A stretch of 64,000 nucleotides of DNA from assembly GCF_009601055.1 (NCBI RefSeq), contig NZ_WITI01000007.1, positions 35,612-99,611 on the forward strand, written 5' to 3'. This DNA is from Lactococcus sp. dk101. Lineage in GTDB: Bacteria > Bacillota > Bacilli > Lactobacillales > Streptococcaceae. The notes under the pieces are model-generated. The model ran no database searches. It was not told where the DNA came from and saw nothing but the letters and a program-made list of their open reading frames with translations. How positions within the stretch are numbered: position 1 is the stretch's first letter; each line of letters opens with the position of its first letter. Positions 16,732-24,160 of the stretch are shown here, one piece after another. Made by a program: the position numbers and the translations under genes.

Positions 16732-17118
16732 TTAATCTTCTAATTCAATGCCAAGTGTTTCAGCGATGTTATAAAGCGTGTTGATGTTCACATCTGCAAG
16801 GTCTTTAGCGTCAATAGGTTCGCCACTGGTAAAGCGTGGGGTATAATTAGGGTCGCCATTAAACATCGAGTCATTGTAAGCATGTAGGTCGTTGAGATGC
16901 TCTTTAATTGAGCCTACACTATTCTCTTCCTCATTGACTCCAAGCAGAGCAGTCAGTTGGTAGAGTTCATCACAGATAATATCCGTTAGCGTGTCCATAT
17001 CGCCACCTGAAAGCTCGTAGGCATTGAGTAGCGTACTTTGAATGGAATTGATAAGACTTGCGACTGTTTTGGTTTGTGGTGCTTGCTCCTGCTTATAGAG
17101 CTTAATTGTTTTTGTCAT
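16732..17118 (-). CDS. Satellite protein of unknown function, first of the capsid block
   Basis: The 128-residue acidic protein (MTKTIKLYKQEQAPQTKTVA...) has a helical middle segment (DMDTLTDIICDELYQLTALL) and an acidic tail. It lies 12 bases upstream of the coiled-coil gene with CAGGAGAAAATA as SD, and so is cotranscribed with the capsid. No family recognised. Confidence 0.5.
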   Translation of the reverse strand: MTKTIKLYKQEQAPQTKTVASLINSIQSTLLNAYELSGGDMDTLTDIICDELYQLTALLGVNEEENSVGSIKEHLNDLHAYNDSMFNGDPNYTPRFTSGEPIDAKDLADVNINTLYNIAETLGIELED

Positions 17119-17196
17119 TATTTTCTCCTGTTATTTATATTAGTGATCCGTTGCCAGCAGTTAAGTTGGTGCTCTATTTTGTTGCATTAAGTCTCC

Positions 17197-17376
17197 TTAT
17201 TGTCTGTGAATGGTTGTTATTTCTTGAATGCTAAATATAAAATTATCAATTTTAATAGTCTTAAAATCATAATCTTCCATTACTTCTGATAAAATTCTCC
17301 ACCGCTCCTCTGTATAAGCAAGTTGAGCAGTATTCCCTCCAGTTGTTGTTATATAGATTTTCTTAAATTCTTCCAT
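17197..17376 (-). CDS. Small satellite ORF of 59 residues
   Basis: The frame MEEFKKIYITTTGGNTAQLA...IHRQ has AGAAAGG seven bases before its ATG and ends just before the structural block. It follows the origin region. Codon use looks normal for the element. No family recognised. Confidence 0.5.
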   Translation of the reverse strand: MEEFKKIYITTTGGNTAQLAYTEERWRILSEVMEDYDFKTIKIDNFIFSIQEITTIHRQ

Positions 17377-17461
17377 TTTTTTGCCTTTCTAAAATATGAG
17401 TATGCTGTTGATATATTGCGGTCAATTTCTATTTTTACCATGCTTTTTGTAAGTTTTGAAT

Positions 17462-17831
17462 GGGGTGCATCTGAAATGCTCCTCCGCCTACCTCCTTTAA
17501 TACCAACGGGTGTACCTCCAGGTACGTCCTCAAAATCGTGGGGTGCATTTACTTTTTGGGGTGCAATATAAATGCACCCTCCTTAACTCCTTTAGTACCA
17601 AGGGATTAAGCTCTTTTTTTACCTCAAAATCGTGGGGTGCATTTACTTTCTAAAACTATATAAGTATGTCCTCAAGCCCCTTATTTATTACTTTTATACT
17701 AAATAAAAGTTTTATAGAATTTAAATGCACCCAATGCACCCCAATAGCGATAAAGCCATATATACCAAGCGTTTGTAGAGGGTGCATTTGTGGGGTGCAT
17801 TTACTATTTGGGTGCATTTAGTTTGCACCCC
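17462..17831. other. Iteron replication origin of the satellite
   Basis: At least eleven copies of GGGTGCATTT (or its complement) occur: + oriented at 17462, 17540, 17558, 17634, 17780, 17792 and 17810, and - oriented at 17573, 17723, 17733 and 17824. Two clusters flank an AT-rich stretch (17641-17725). The last copies run into the 3' end of the replication gene. In SaPI-type islands the ori lies in the same place, downstream of rep, with iterons on both sides of an AT-rich melting region. Confidence 0.8.
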
Positions 17832-19254
17832 GCTTATAACCTCGTTTCCCCTTTTGTGTTACTTTTACCCATTCAGCTTTATTATTCATTGAATTCTTGA
17901 ATTTAGCGACTATCTTAGAACTTCCTCTACCTGTTTCAATTCCCATAGCTTCCCAATAGAAGTAACTAGCTGTCACAAATTCTCGTGGTTTGGCTTCCCC
18001 TCTAAACTCATGTTCAGGAACTTGACCAGTTTCAAGAATAAAACCGATATAGTCTCGTCGATAATCTTTACCCGTCCTATTATTGAACGTTCTATAAAAA
18101 TCAGTTGGGATTGGTATTTCTAAATACTGTTCAAGTAATTCTTCCTGCTCATCAAGATATTCAAAGCCTGTACGTTCTTCATTAAGCATTTTCTCATCTT
18201 GTTGCGAAAGAACTGGCTTAAACCCTTCTTTGTAGTAGTGGACAATCTCCCCCCAAAACTGATTGACTATCTCCTGCGTCAAATCGCTCACAGGGTGGTA
18301 CTTTTGCAAGTTCTTAGAACAATGGATAGGCAAGAAACGGCGTGCACCTGTACGGTCTTTCTGATACTCCTCTTGGTTGGTTGTCCGTGCAATTACAAAG
18401 TTCTTGGCATACTTCTCAACACTCGTCCCATAAGGGCGTCTAAAAGAGACTTCTGTTTGAGTGATGAATTTCTTTAAGTCTGCGAATGATGTTTTATTAC
18501 TCACTGCCATTTCATCATCATTTACAATCAATGCCTTGAGCATCTTAGCCAGTTCGTCCTTTTCCTCAAAGTTTTTGAATGAGTCGGTGTACCAATCACA
18601 AGCGACTTTGGTTAGGAAAGTTGTTTTCCCTGAGCCTTGCCCACCTACTAAGTCCAGTACAAGGTCAAATTTACTATATGGGTTATAGACTTTAGCAACT
18701 GCACCAACAAAGAAAATCTTTGTCATTTTTTCAGTCAGATCACTCTCTTTAGCACCTAAATAATCAGGCAGCAGATTTCTGACTCGTTTGGTCTTGTCCC
18801 AGTCTTTATAACACTGCTCCATATAGTCTTTTACAGGGTTGTACTTATTTGCATATGCAATTTTATTGATAACTTTTACAAGTAATAAGTTGTCAAAGAG
18901 GACGTCATACTTTTCTTCAAAATGCTCTAGAATGGCAGTAATATAAACATCTTTTAGTCCGTCATTTCTGACCTTCACATTTTTCAGTTCAAATGGTTCT
19001 TTAATCTCAATTTCTTGAGTAAAATCATTAAATACAAATTTATCTTTAAGAATGGGATCATGTTCAATCGCCACACGTATATTTCTTATAGACTTTGCTT
19101 TTGGTTTCCCATATTGATTATTAATGAATAATCCTTCTTCAAATTTAGGCTTAATGACCTTAGCTTTATCGTCAGGCTTGTCCTTTTCAATTTGAAACTC
19201 TTGTATAGGCACTGTCAGCACTTGTAAAGCTAGCTCTTGGTTGAATTCAGGCAA
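17818..19254 (-). CDS. Replication initiator/helicase, VapE (virulence-associated E) family
   Basis: The 478-residue protein has a P-loop in DLVLDLVGGQGSGKTTFLTK (about residues 195-215), a Walker B-like MLKALIVNDDEM, and an arginine-finger candidate in RTGARRFLPI, the order seen in VapE/DUF927-like SF3-related helicases of satellites and phages. The C-terminal basic segment (AEWVKVTQKGKRGYKRG) probably binds the iterons found in its own 3' end and just downstream. It starts eight bases within the end of the upstream gene, so the two are translationally coupled. Confidence 0.75.
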   Translation of the reverse strand: MPEFNQELALQVLTVPIQEFQIEKDKPDDKAKVIKPKFEEGLFINNQYGKPKAKSIRNIRVAIEHDPILKDKFVFNDFTQEIEIKEPFELKNVKVRNDGLKDVYITAILEHFEEKYDVLFDNLLLVKVINKIAYANKYNPVKDYMEQCYKDWDKTKRVRNLLPDYLGAKESDLTEKMTKIFFVGAVAKVYNPYSKFDLVLDLVGGQGSGKTTFLTKVACDWYTDSFKNFEEKDELAKMLKALIVNDDEMAVSNKTSFADLKKFITQTEVSFRRPYGTSVEKYAKNFVIARTTNQEEYQKDRTGARRFLPIHCSKNLQKYHPVSDLTQEIVNQFWGEIVHYYKEGFKPVLSQQDEKMLNEERTGFEYLDEQEELLEQYLEIPIPTDFYRTFNNRTGKDYRRDYIGFILETGQVPEHEFRGEAKPREFVTASYFYWEAMGIETGRGSSKIVAKFKNSMNNKAEWVKVTQKGKRGYKRGAN

Positions 19255-19807
19255 TTAACACCTCCTTTTCTTTTTCGTTAAAATAATAATTTGATATGCC
19301 GATAAAATCAGAGAGCATTTTCTTTTTCTCTGCTCCGTGAGTTGTCGCTGTGATTTCAGAGACTGCCCACATGGTAATCATGAAATATGACCAGCCTTCC
19401 TGTTTTCCTAACAGAATGAAGCGTGTTATATTTTCAGCATTGCCAAACCCATGATTAAGCACGATTTTATCTTTAAACCGCTCAAACTGACTTTGCTTGT
19501 GAGTCGTGGCGCTCTGCTCAATTCCCTGCCGTCTTAGCTCGTGTAAGAATGAAACGAACTGATTAGAAGGTTCTTTAATTAAAGCCGTATGCGCTCGTTT
19601 AAAGCCCTCTATCATGGCTTCATGTTGCCAATGGTTGTAAGGTCTAATATCAATCAAGCCATTATAAAAACTATCGTAATTCATGCCCTTCGGTTCAAGA
19701 TAGATATAGTTGTAAAAATCATCTTTTTGAAAGATTGAGGTCTCGCCAGCTCCTGTCATTGCCAGCTTTGCCGTTTCTTTTTTTATTCTGATAGATAGAA
19801 GTCTCAT
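19247..19807 (-). CDS. Satellite replication-block protein, possibly primase-like
   Basis: The 186-residue protein shows no motif I can name. It contains KGMNYDSFYNGLIDIRPYNH and a helical C-terminal half. Its start overlaps the stop of the upstream gene (TAATG) and its end overlaps the helicase gene by eight bases. In Gram-positive islands this position usually holds a primase or primase-accessory gene, which is the basis for the guess. Confidence 0.45.
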   Translation of the reverse strand: MRLLSIRIKKETAKLAMTGAGETSIFQKDDFYNYIYLEPKGMNYDSFYNGLIDIRPYNHWQHEAMIEGFKRAHTALIKEPSNQFVSFLHELRRQGIEQSATTHKQSQFERFKDKIVLNHGFGNAENITRFILLGKQEGWSYFMITMWAVSEITATTHGAEKKKMLSDFIGISNYYFNEKEKEVLIA

Positions 19808-20052
19808 TATGGCACCTCCAATGCATCAAATAAACTGATCTCTCCGCCTTCGGTTTCGCCCTCGAACCTTGTGCCAGCTCGGTGTCTTTTGTAGGTAAAA
19901 TCATACCCAGATACTGGCTCAAGTTGAAAACTATCACGCTTTTTAATCTGTTCCGGCGTGAGGTAAGCAAACTCTGCCTTTAAGTTTTCCATGCCTCTTG
20001 ATTGAATGCCAGCAACAAACGAACAGGCAACAATAATGTTATTCTCTTTCAT
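19807..20052 (-). CDS. Small satellite protein of unknown function
   Basis: The 81-residue protein MKENNIIVACSFVAGIQSRG... contains EFAYLTPEQIKKRDSFQLEP and an acidic end. AAAGGAGAAAC stands before the ATG, and the stop overlaps the next start. It is in the replication operon. No family recognised. Confidence 0.5.
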   Translation of the reverse strand: MKENNIIVACSFVAGIQSRGMENLKAEFAYLTPEQIKKRDSFQLEPVSGYDFTYKRHRAGTRFEGETEGGEISLFDALEVP

Positions 20053-20084
20053 GTTTCTCCTTTCCTATAAATACTTAACTCCTC

Positions 20085-20104
20085 GAATTCGTCTCGCCCG
20101 ACAA
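20085..20104 (+). repeat. 20-bp repeat, copy 1
   Basis: Starting GAATTCGTCTCGCCCGACAA, identical to 22745-22764; a 12-base part also occurs inverted at 12476-12487. Confidence 0.7.
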
Positions 20105-20109
20105 ATCAT

Positions 20110-20400
20110 TTATTTGTTGATTAAAAACTTTTTGACATCATCAATCTTGAAAAATACAAGACTGGTTTTGTAAGGTGGTTGGTATCGGTCTAAGCCGTTT
20201 TCTTCCCATTTGGTCACTGTACCGTCAACTATTCCAAGCTCAAGCATTAAATCCTGCTTTGAGATGATGCCCAAGCTATGTTTTTCTTTTAACTTGTATT
20301 GAGTTTTCATGAAACTATCAATCTGATCAGCAACAGTTTCGGTAATATCTCTTGTCATAAGACTGACAGCAGTAGTTAGAAAATCATCTGTATTTGTCAT
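20110..20400 (-). CDS. Putative excisionase / MerR-like HTH protein of the satellite
   Basis: The last 50 residues of this 96-residue protein read IISKQDLMLELGIVDGTVTK then WEENGLDRYQPPYKTSLVFF and KIDDVKKFL, a winged-helix HTH of the excisionase/AlpA type, in which the wing is followed by a short helix. The N-terminal half is helical. It lies in the lytic-type operon, upstream of replication genes, as xis genes do in islands. It may control excision together with the integrase. TAATG couples it to the 45-codon gene before it. Confidence 0.55.
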   Translation of the reverse strand: MTNTDDFLTTAVSLMTRDITETVADQIDSFMKTQYKLKEKHSLGIISKQDLMLELGIVDGTVTKWEENGLDRYQPPYKTSLVFFKIDDVKKFLINK

Positions 20401-20537
20401 TATTTACCCCCTCTAGATAGTTTCAGTTTAAATTTTGGTCTATAGTTTCTATTGACAAATATAATTCTCATTTTTCTGTGAACAATCCACCAGTTATCGA
20501 TGTCGCAAATAAACACTTCCATTTTTTCGTATCTCAT
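20400..20537 (-). CDS. 45-residue small basic protein
   Basis: The frame MRYEKMEVFICDIDNWWIVH... ends in a Lys/Arg-rich tail. Its ATG overlaps the stop of the preceding gene (ATGA) and its TAA overlaps the next ATG (TAATG). This double coupling makes it a real gene in spite of its size. No family recognised. Confidence 0.6.
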   Translation of the reverse strand: MRYEKMEVFICDIDNWWIVHRKMRIIFVNRNYRPKFKLKLSRGGK

Positions 20538-20734
20538 GCCACACCTCCCACGAATTCGACTAATACACCTTCATTTTTAAGCGTGAATGTTACCACGTTT
20601 CTGCGGTAGTCAAACAATGTGTTGGTGCGTTCTGTGCTGATATGGTGCTTTGTTACTGTTTCAAGAAGTGCCATGAGCTGGCTTGCTATTTCATCTGTTA
20701 AAAAGTATTGTTTTTTCAAAATAAATTTCTCCAT
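20534..20734 (-). CDS. Small satellite protein of unknown function
   Basis: The 66-residue protein MEKFILKKQYFLTDEIASQL... has a helix followed by two predicted strands (VVTFTLKNEGVLVEFVGG). It is the second gene of the leftward operon. The upstream sequence is A-rich with no strong SD. No family recognised. Confidence 0.5.
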   Translation of the reverse strand: MEKFILKKQYFLTDEIASQLMALLETVTKHHISTERTNTLFDYRRNVVTFTLKNEGVLVEFVGGVA

Positions 20735-20745
20735 TATGGTATAAT

Positions 20746-20832
20746 GAATATAAAGAATGAATTACCTATTCACCTCTTTAAATTCTGATTGAAAGCTCCG
20801 TTCGTCGCCAAACTGCAGGGGCTTTTTTTGCG
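20746..20832 (+). ncRNA. Candidate small RNA of about 80 nt
   Basis: On the + strand an extended -10 TGGTATAAT (20737-20745) is followed, without an ORF, by AAAGCTCC (20792-20799) pairing with GGGGCTTT (20818-20825) and a T-run. The unit lies in the 240-base gap between the Cro-like gene and the 66-residue gene, and opposes the leftward operon transcript, so it would be antisense to its leader. Confidence 0.35.
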
Positions 20833-20977
20833 TCATTTTTTATAACTTGTATCACGGCCTTTCTTCTAACTATCAATGTCAATCATCTTCACTACATACA
20901 ACGAGGTTTACGCTGTGTACCTACGCTTTGGCAAAAGCTGTGCAAGTGCCTGCGTTTGTTCGTTTAGATGATTAGGA

Positions 20978-21172
20978 TCAGTAGTCTTTAGCTAGCCACT
21001 GCGTTATTTTTTGATAAGTGGATTGTTGAACTCTGTGGTTGTAGTCAGGATTTTCCAATTGTCCATATGTTAGACGGTTAATTCCTAGTAGTTCAGCAGT
21101 ATCACTTTTACTTAAATTAAGAGTAGCGCGCTTTTTTCTTAATGCTTCTTTAATCTCTTTTGTTAGATACAT
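20978..21172 (-). CDS. Cro-like HTH protein
   Basis: The 64-residue HTH protein (KSDTAELLGINRLTYGQLEN) is divergent from the CI-like repressor and is first in the leftward operon. Its promoter TTGACA-N17-TATAAT (21216-21244 on the minus strand) overlaps operator O2. It starts at the ATG with AAGGAGTAAATGT upstream. By position it is the Cro of the switch. Confidence 0.7.
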   Translation of the reverse strand: MYLTKEIKEALRKKRATLNLSKSDTAELLGINRLTYGQLENPDYNHRVQQSTYQKITQWLAKDY

Positions 21173-21192
21173 ACATTTACTCCTTAGTTATT

Positions 21193-21272
21193 ATCATCAA
21201 ATTGATGATAAACTAATTATAAATCATCAAATTGATAATGTCAAGCATTTTTTTATTTTCAAATTGATGATT
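21193..21272. promoter_or_regulatory. CI/Cro operator region with three operators and two promoters
   Basis: ATCATCAAATTGATGAT at 21193-21209, ATCATCAAATTGATAAT at 21223-21239 and a third half-perfect copy at 21256-21272. The leftward promoter has consensus TTGACA and TATAAT with 17 bases between, lying over O2. The rightward promoter TTGATG-N17-TATAAA begins inside O3. Repressor binding to O1/O2 would block cro, and binding to O3 would shut its own gene. Confidence 0.8.
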
Positions 21273-21342
21273 TTTATTTATATTAATATAAATTATGTGT
21301 TAAAATAGATAAAGATAAATTATTTTATGAAGGGAGTAATGA

Positions 21343-21777
21343 ATGAATAAGATTAAAGAGTTGAGAAAAGAAAGGAAGTTAACTTTAGCAAAGTTGGCAC
21401 AAATGTTTAATGAACAAAATGTTCTAGATAAAGATGGAAATCAAATTAAAATGTCAGATAGCCAACTTTCAACATATGAAAATGGTTCAAGATCACCAAG
21501 ACATAATGAAGTGTGGATTGGTTTGGCAAACATTTTTGAAGTATCTGAACTTTATTTAATGGGATATGATAATGAAACGCTAAAAAAAACACTAGATAAC
21601 GCATTAACAAATGCGTCTGATTTAATGGAAAAGCTAGAGTTAAACCCAGATGATTTTTTACAATTAAAGTCTTTAAATAAATCTGTAAAACTAATAAAAG
21701 GTCTATCAGACGAAAATAATGAAAAATGGTTAGAATATGGCAAGCTGCTACTTGAATCACAAAATAAAAGTAGTTAA
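21343..21777 (+). CDS. CI-like XRE repressor of the satellite
   Basis: The 144-residue protein has an N-terminal XRE HTH (KLTLAKLAQMFNEQ... DSQLSTYENGSRSPRH) and a helical C-terminal part (LKSLNKSVKLIKGLSDENNE) without the Ser/Lys peptidase dyad of LexA-type repressors. Like PICI Stl proteins it would then be inactivated by a helper-phage protein and not by RecA self-cleavage; this is inference. GAAGGGAGTAATGA precedes the ATG. Confidence 0.75.
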   Translation: MNKIKELRKERKLTLAKLAQMFNEQNVLDKDGNQIKMSDSQLSTYENGSRSPRHNEVWIGLANIFEVSELYLMGYDNETLKKTLDNALTNASDLMEKLELNPDDFLQLKSLNKSVKLIKGLSDENNEKWLEYGKLLLESQNKSS

Positions 21778-21811
21778 TCTGTAAAGATACTTAAGAGAAA
21801 AGTCTTGACAC

Positions 21812-22016
21812 GCTAGCCCACTTAGACCACTGAAAGTCTGTGATTGGTTGGTAACACTAGCTTTATAACAAGTGGGCTAGAAGTGGGCTAGCATTTTCTC
21901 CAAGTGGGCTACACCCTCTAGACCACTTAGCACTACACTAGCCCACTTCTAGCCCACTTGACCTAATCTCAGTCATATCAACGGTTTACAGGTTTTAAGT
22001 GGGCTAAGTGGTCTAG
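21812..22016. repeat. Array of CTAGCCCACTT repeats with a 22-bp perfect inverted pair
   Basis: About ten copies of the 11-mer AAGTGGGCTAG or its CTAGACCACTT variant: - oriented at 21812, 21823, 21918, 21938 and 21949; + oriented at 21870, 21881, 21902, 21997 and 22006. The tandem pair at 21870-21891 is a perfect inverted copy of the pair at 21938-21959, so a 22-bp stem can form. The 390-base gap 21778-22168 holds nothing else recognisable. Confidence 0.75.
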
Positions 22017-22168
22017 TCGTTCAAAACTTTTTAGTTTTAAGCTCTTGTTTTATTAATCAGAGTAAGCCTCGTAATGATCAAAAACAAAAAATAAGTAACA
22101 AGTTAAATCAAGTTCATAAAAAACTTGTTTAGCTATCTATTTATTTAAAAAAAATAAGGAGAAATAAT

Positions 22169-22354
22169 ATGATTACAAAAAGAGAAGTAAAAGAACGTTT
22201 TGAAGTTGTATCTGCTTCATTGGGAGGTATTGGAATAATCCTTGATAAGCAAACAGGTGTTCAGTATCTCTCAACAGCTGGAGGCTTAACTCCGTTATTG
22301 GGTGCAGATGGTAAACCAGTCATACATCATGAAGATAAAAATAGTGCTTTTTAA
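22169..22354 (+). CDS. DUF6440-like small protein
   Basis: The 61-residue protein reads DKQTGVQYLSTAGGLTPLLG then ADGKPV, the signature DxxTGVxYLxxxGGLTPLLDxDGKP of small DUF6440-type proteins of lactococcal and streptococcal phages. AAGGAGAAATA precedes the ATG. Function of the family is unknown; it lies in the lysogeny-direction operon between repressor and integrase. Confidence 0.65.
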   Translation: MITKREVKERFEVVSASLGGIGIILDKQTGVQYLSTAGGLTPLLGADGKPVIHHEDKNSAF

Positions 22355-22421
22355 AGCAATATACGTTGTTACTGTACTTGTTACCGTTCTATTTTCAAAT
22401 AAGACCTCACAAACAGCTTAA
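22329..22421 (+). CDS. Possible 30-residue single-span membrane peptide
   Basis: MKIKIVLFKAIYVVTVLVTV... overlaps the end of the DUF6440-like gene. It has one hydrophobic segment, but no clear SD, so it may not be expressed. Confidence 0.25.
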   Translation: MKIKIVLFKAIYVVTVLVTVLFSNKTSQTA

Positions 22422-22506
22422 CCATGGGCTTGTTACCGTACTACCGTACTTTTAATTGCACTATATATTCACAGCATGGTTGATAATTTAGAAAGGAGGT
22501 TGATAA

Positions 22507-22710
22507 ATCAATTTATTTAAACAAAGCATCTTAATAACACTTATTATAATCGCAGTGACTTTGGCGATTTACACAGTTTATATAACTATAAAATCGCTTG
22601 TTTTAAAAATTAGGAATAACAAAAGAATATCCTTAACGTTCAAAGAAAATTTTGGTCAGTTGAATATCTTTATAACTGATGTAATCTTAGAAGCACTCTC
22701 TAAAACATAA
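22507..22710 (+). CDS. Small membrane protein frame with a strong SD but an ATC where the start codon should be
   Basis: AAAGGAGG ends seven bases before ATC, from which 67 codons are open (NLFKQSILITLIIIAVTLAI then YTVYITIKSL...). One transmembrane helix is followed by a basic and an amphipathic part. Upstream in frame are stop codons. Either ATC serves as a rare start, or an ATG was mutated to ATC, or the in-frame GTG at 22555 is used without an SD. Confidence 0.4.
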   Translation: MNLFKQSILITLIIIAVTLAIYTVYITIKSLVLKIRNNKRISLTFKENFGQLNIFITDVILEALSKT

Positions 22711-22744
22711 AAATATTAGTTAGAATTATTAATATGATCTCCTT

Positions 22745-22764
22745 GAATTCGTCTCGCCCGACAA
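22745..22764 (+). repeat. 20-bp repeat, copy 2
   Basis: Identical to 20085-20104; it stands 16 bases before the integrase ATG and thus may have been duplicated with a control region. Confidence 0.7.
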
Positions 22765-22780
22765 TAGAACAGGAGAAAGT

Positions 22781-23968
22781 ATGAAAGTTAAAGAAATAAT
22801 AAAAAAAGACGGTTCAATCGCCTTTAGAGTGAATGCTTACTTAGGCATTGACAGCCTCACAGGCAAGCAAGTAAGAACTACAATTACCGCCAATAGCCCT
22901 AAAATGTGCGACATTAAAGCAAAACAAGCTATAAATAAATTTATACAAAATGGCTCAACCGTCGCAAGAGAAAAAGTAGAATTTGAGAACTTTGAACAGT
23001 TGGCTCTTTCGTGGTTTGATAGTTACCAGCTGACAGTAAAAGCAAATACTGTACGAGTTACAAATAACTTTTTTAGAATTTACCTTTTGCCCGTATTTGG
23101 AGAGTATAAGATTGATAAGATCACACCCACTCTGATACAACAAACAGTAAATCAATGGGCTAAAAATGCGAATACCGCTCAATTAACGAACGGTAAAAGA
23201 GAAAAAGGAAAGTGTAAAGATTTTAAGCTGTTGCTCAATTTAATGAAACGTATTTTAGATTATGCTGTTCAGTTGGGAATAATCTCAAGTAATCCAGCTA
23301 TACAGGTCGTAGCACCTAAATTAAAAACAAGGGCATCAAAGAAAATAAAGTATTTTGATAATGATGAGTTAAAAAGATTTCTTCTCTATCTTGATAACTT
23401 GCCCTCAACCTCTGAAAACTTGATGCGCTCAACACTTTATAAACTTTTGATTTCTACCGGCTTGAGAATTGGTGAAGCCTTGGCTCTTTCATGGTCAGAT
23501 ATTGATTTAAAAGACAAGTCTATCAAAGTTAGTAAGACAATGCTTCAAACTAATGAGGTACAAGACAGTGCAAAAACAACAGAGAGCAATAGAACGGTCT
23601 CTATAGATGATGAAACGGCACATCTATTACGTGAATGGAAAGCTAAACAGCAGGACGTTAGCAAGGTAATCAGCCTTAATAGTAATGTTTCTATCTTTTC
23701 TATTGAAGGGCATCAGTTTACTTATGCAAGAGAGCTTACCTTTTTAACTCAACACTTTAGAAATGCTGGAGTAAAAAACATTGGTTTTCACGGCTTTAGA
23801 CACACACATGCCAGCTTGTTAATGAATGCAGATGTTAACCCAAAAGAAATACAGTTAAGGCTAGGACATGCGGATTATAACATCACAATGAACACTTACA
23901 GCCATTTAGCCGAGGACAAGAAAAAAGACACTGCGGAAAAATTCAGCAGTATCTTAAAAGCATTATAA
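22781..23968 (+). CDS. int: Tyrosine site-specific integrase of the satellite
   Basis: The 395-residue recombinase has an N-terminal arm-binding domain, a SAM-like core-binding domain (residues about 70-160) and a catalytic domain with Arg in STGLRIGEALALS, the HGFRHTHASLL His-x-x-Arg box, a His in LGHADYN and the nucleophile Tyr in NTYSHL. It is the last gene before attR, as usual. GGAGAAAGT precedes the ATG. It should act at the 24-bp core in ung and at the ACGTAGTTA arm sites. Confidence 0.93.
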   Translation: MKVKEIIKKDGSIAFRVNAYLGIDSLTGKQVRTTITANSPKMCDIKAKQAINKFIQNGSTVAREKVEFENFEQLALSWFDSYQLTVKANTVRVTNNFFRIYLLPVFGEYKIDKITPTLIQQTVNQWAKNANTAQLTNGKREKGKCKDFKLLLNLMKRILDYAVQLGIISSNPAIQVVAPKLKTRASKKIKYFDNDELKRFLLYLDNLPSTSENLMRSTLYKLLISTGLRIGEALALSWSDIDLKDKSIKVSKTMLQTNEVQDSAKTTESNRTVSIDDETAHLLREWKAKQQDVSKVISLNSNVSIFSIEGHQFTYARELTFLTQHFRNAGVKNIGFHGFRHTHASLLMNADVNPKEIQLRLGHADYNITMNTYSHLAEDKKKDTAEKFSSILKAL

Positions 23969-23977
23969 TTTTCATTG

Positions 23978-23998
23978 ACGTAGTTAATTGCGTAGTTA
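23978..23998. promoter_or_regulatory. Putative integrase arm-type sites, right
   Basis: ACGTAGTTA at 23978 and GCGTAGTTA at 23990, again 12 bases apart, 50-70 bases inside attR. Confidence 0.55.
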
Positions 23999-24050
23999 GG
24001 TTATATCAGAATGAACGCAATCCCTTATATAGCAAGGGTTAAGACATTTG

Positions 24051-24074
24051 TTTTTTCATGCCTTCATTATAACA
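24051..24074. repeat. attR core (24-bp direct repeat), right end of the satellite
   Basis: Identical to 12319-12342. The bases to its right are the original upstream region of ung, which now starts the divergent peptide-binding-protein region. Confidence 0.9.
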
Positions 24075-24160
24075 AATCCCCGTCATCCTTGCCACAAGGG
24101 AGCTGTCAGTACTGACAAGAAAGAGTTGTTCATTTATTTTAATTGAAAATGATTTTTTTC

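Larger units (their letters stand above)
12343..24074. mobile_element. Integrated phage satellite (PICI-like) in the 5' end of ung
   Basis: The element is 11.7 kb between 24-bp direct repeats. Rightward genes are the CI-like repressor, small genes and integrase; leftward genes are Cro-like, excisionase-like, replication (VapE-like) with iteron origin, a structural block with HK97-type capsid, and late HTH proteins. There is no terminase large subunit, portal, tail or lysis gene, so it cannot make a complete virion by itself. Layout follows Gram-positive phage-inducible chromosomal islands, with the unusual addition of its own capsid gene, as described for capsid-forming satellites. Packaging and tails would have to come from a helper phage; this is inference. 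Confidence 0.85.

Noticed and set aside
17462..17831. CRISPR-like or tandem repeat locus
   Set aside because: Short GGGTGCATTT units in two orientations around an AT-rich core next to a replication gene are iterons.
19719..19970. 83-codon frame over the 19807-20052 gene
   Set aside because: It is an out-of-frame shadow; the coupled genes on either side explain the region.
21812..22016. CRISPR array
   Set aside because: Units are 11 bp, in both orientations and irregularly spaced, with no constant spacers and no cas genes.
12343..24074. Complete prophage
   Set aside because: No terminase, portal, tail, holin or endolysin; the size and gene order fit a satellite.
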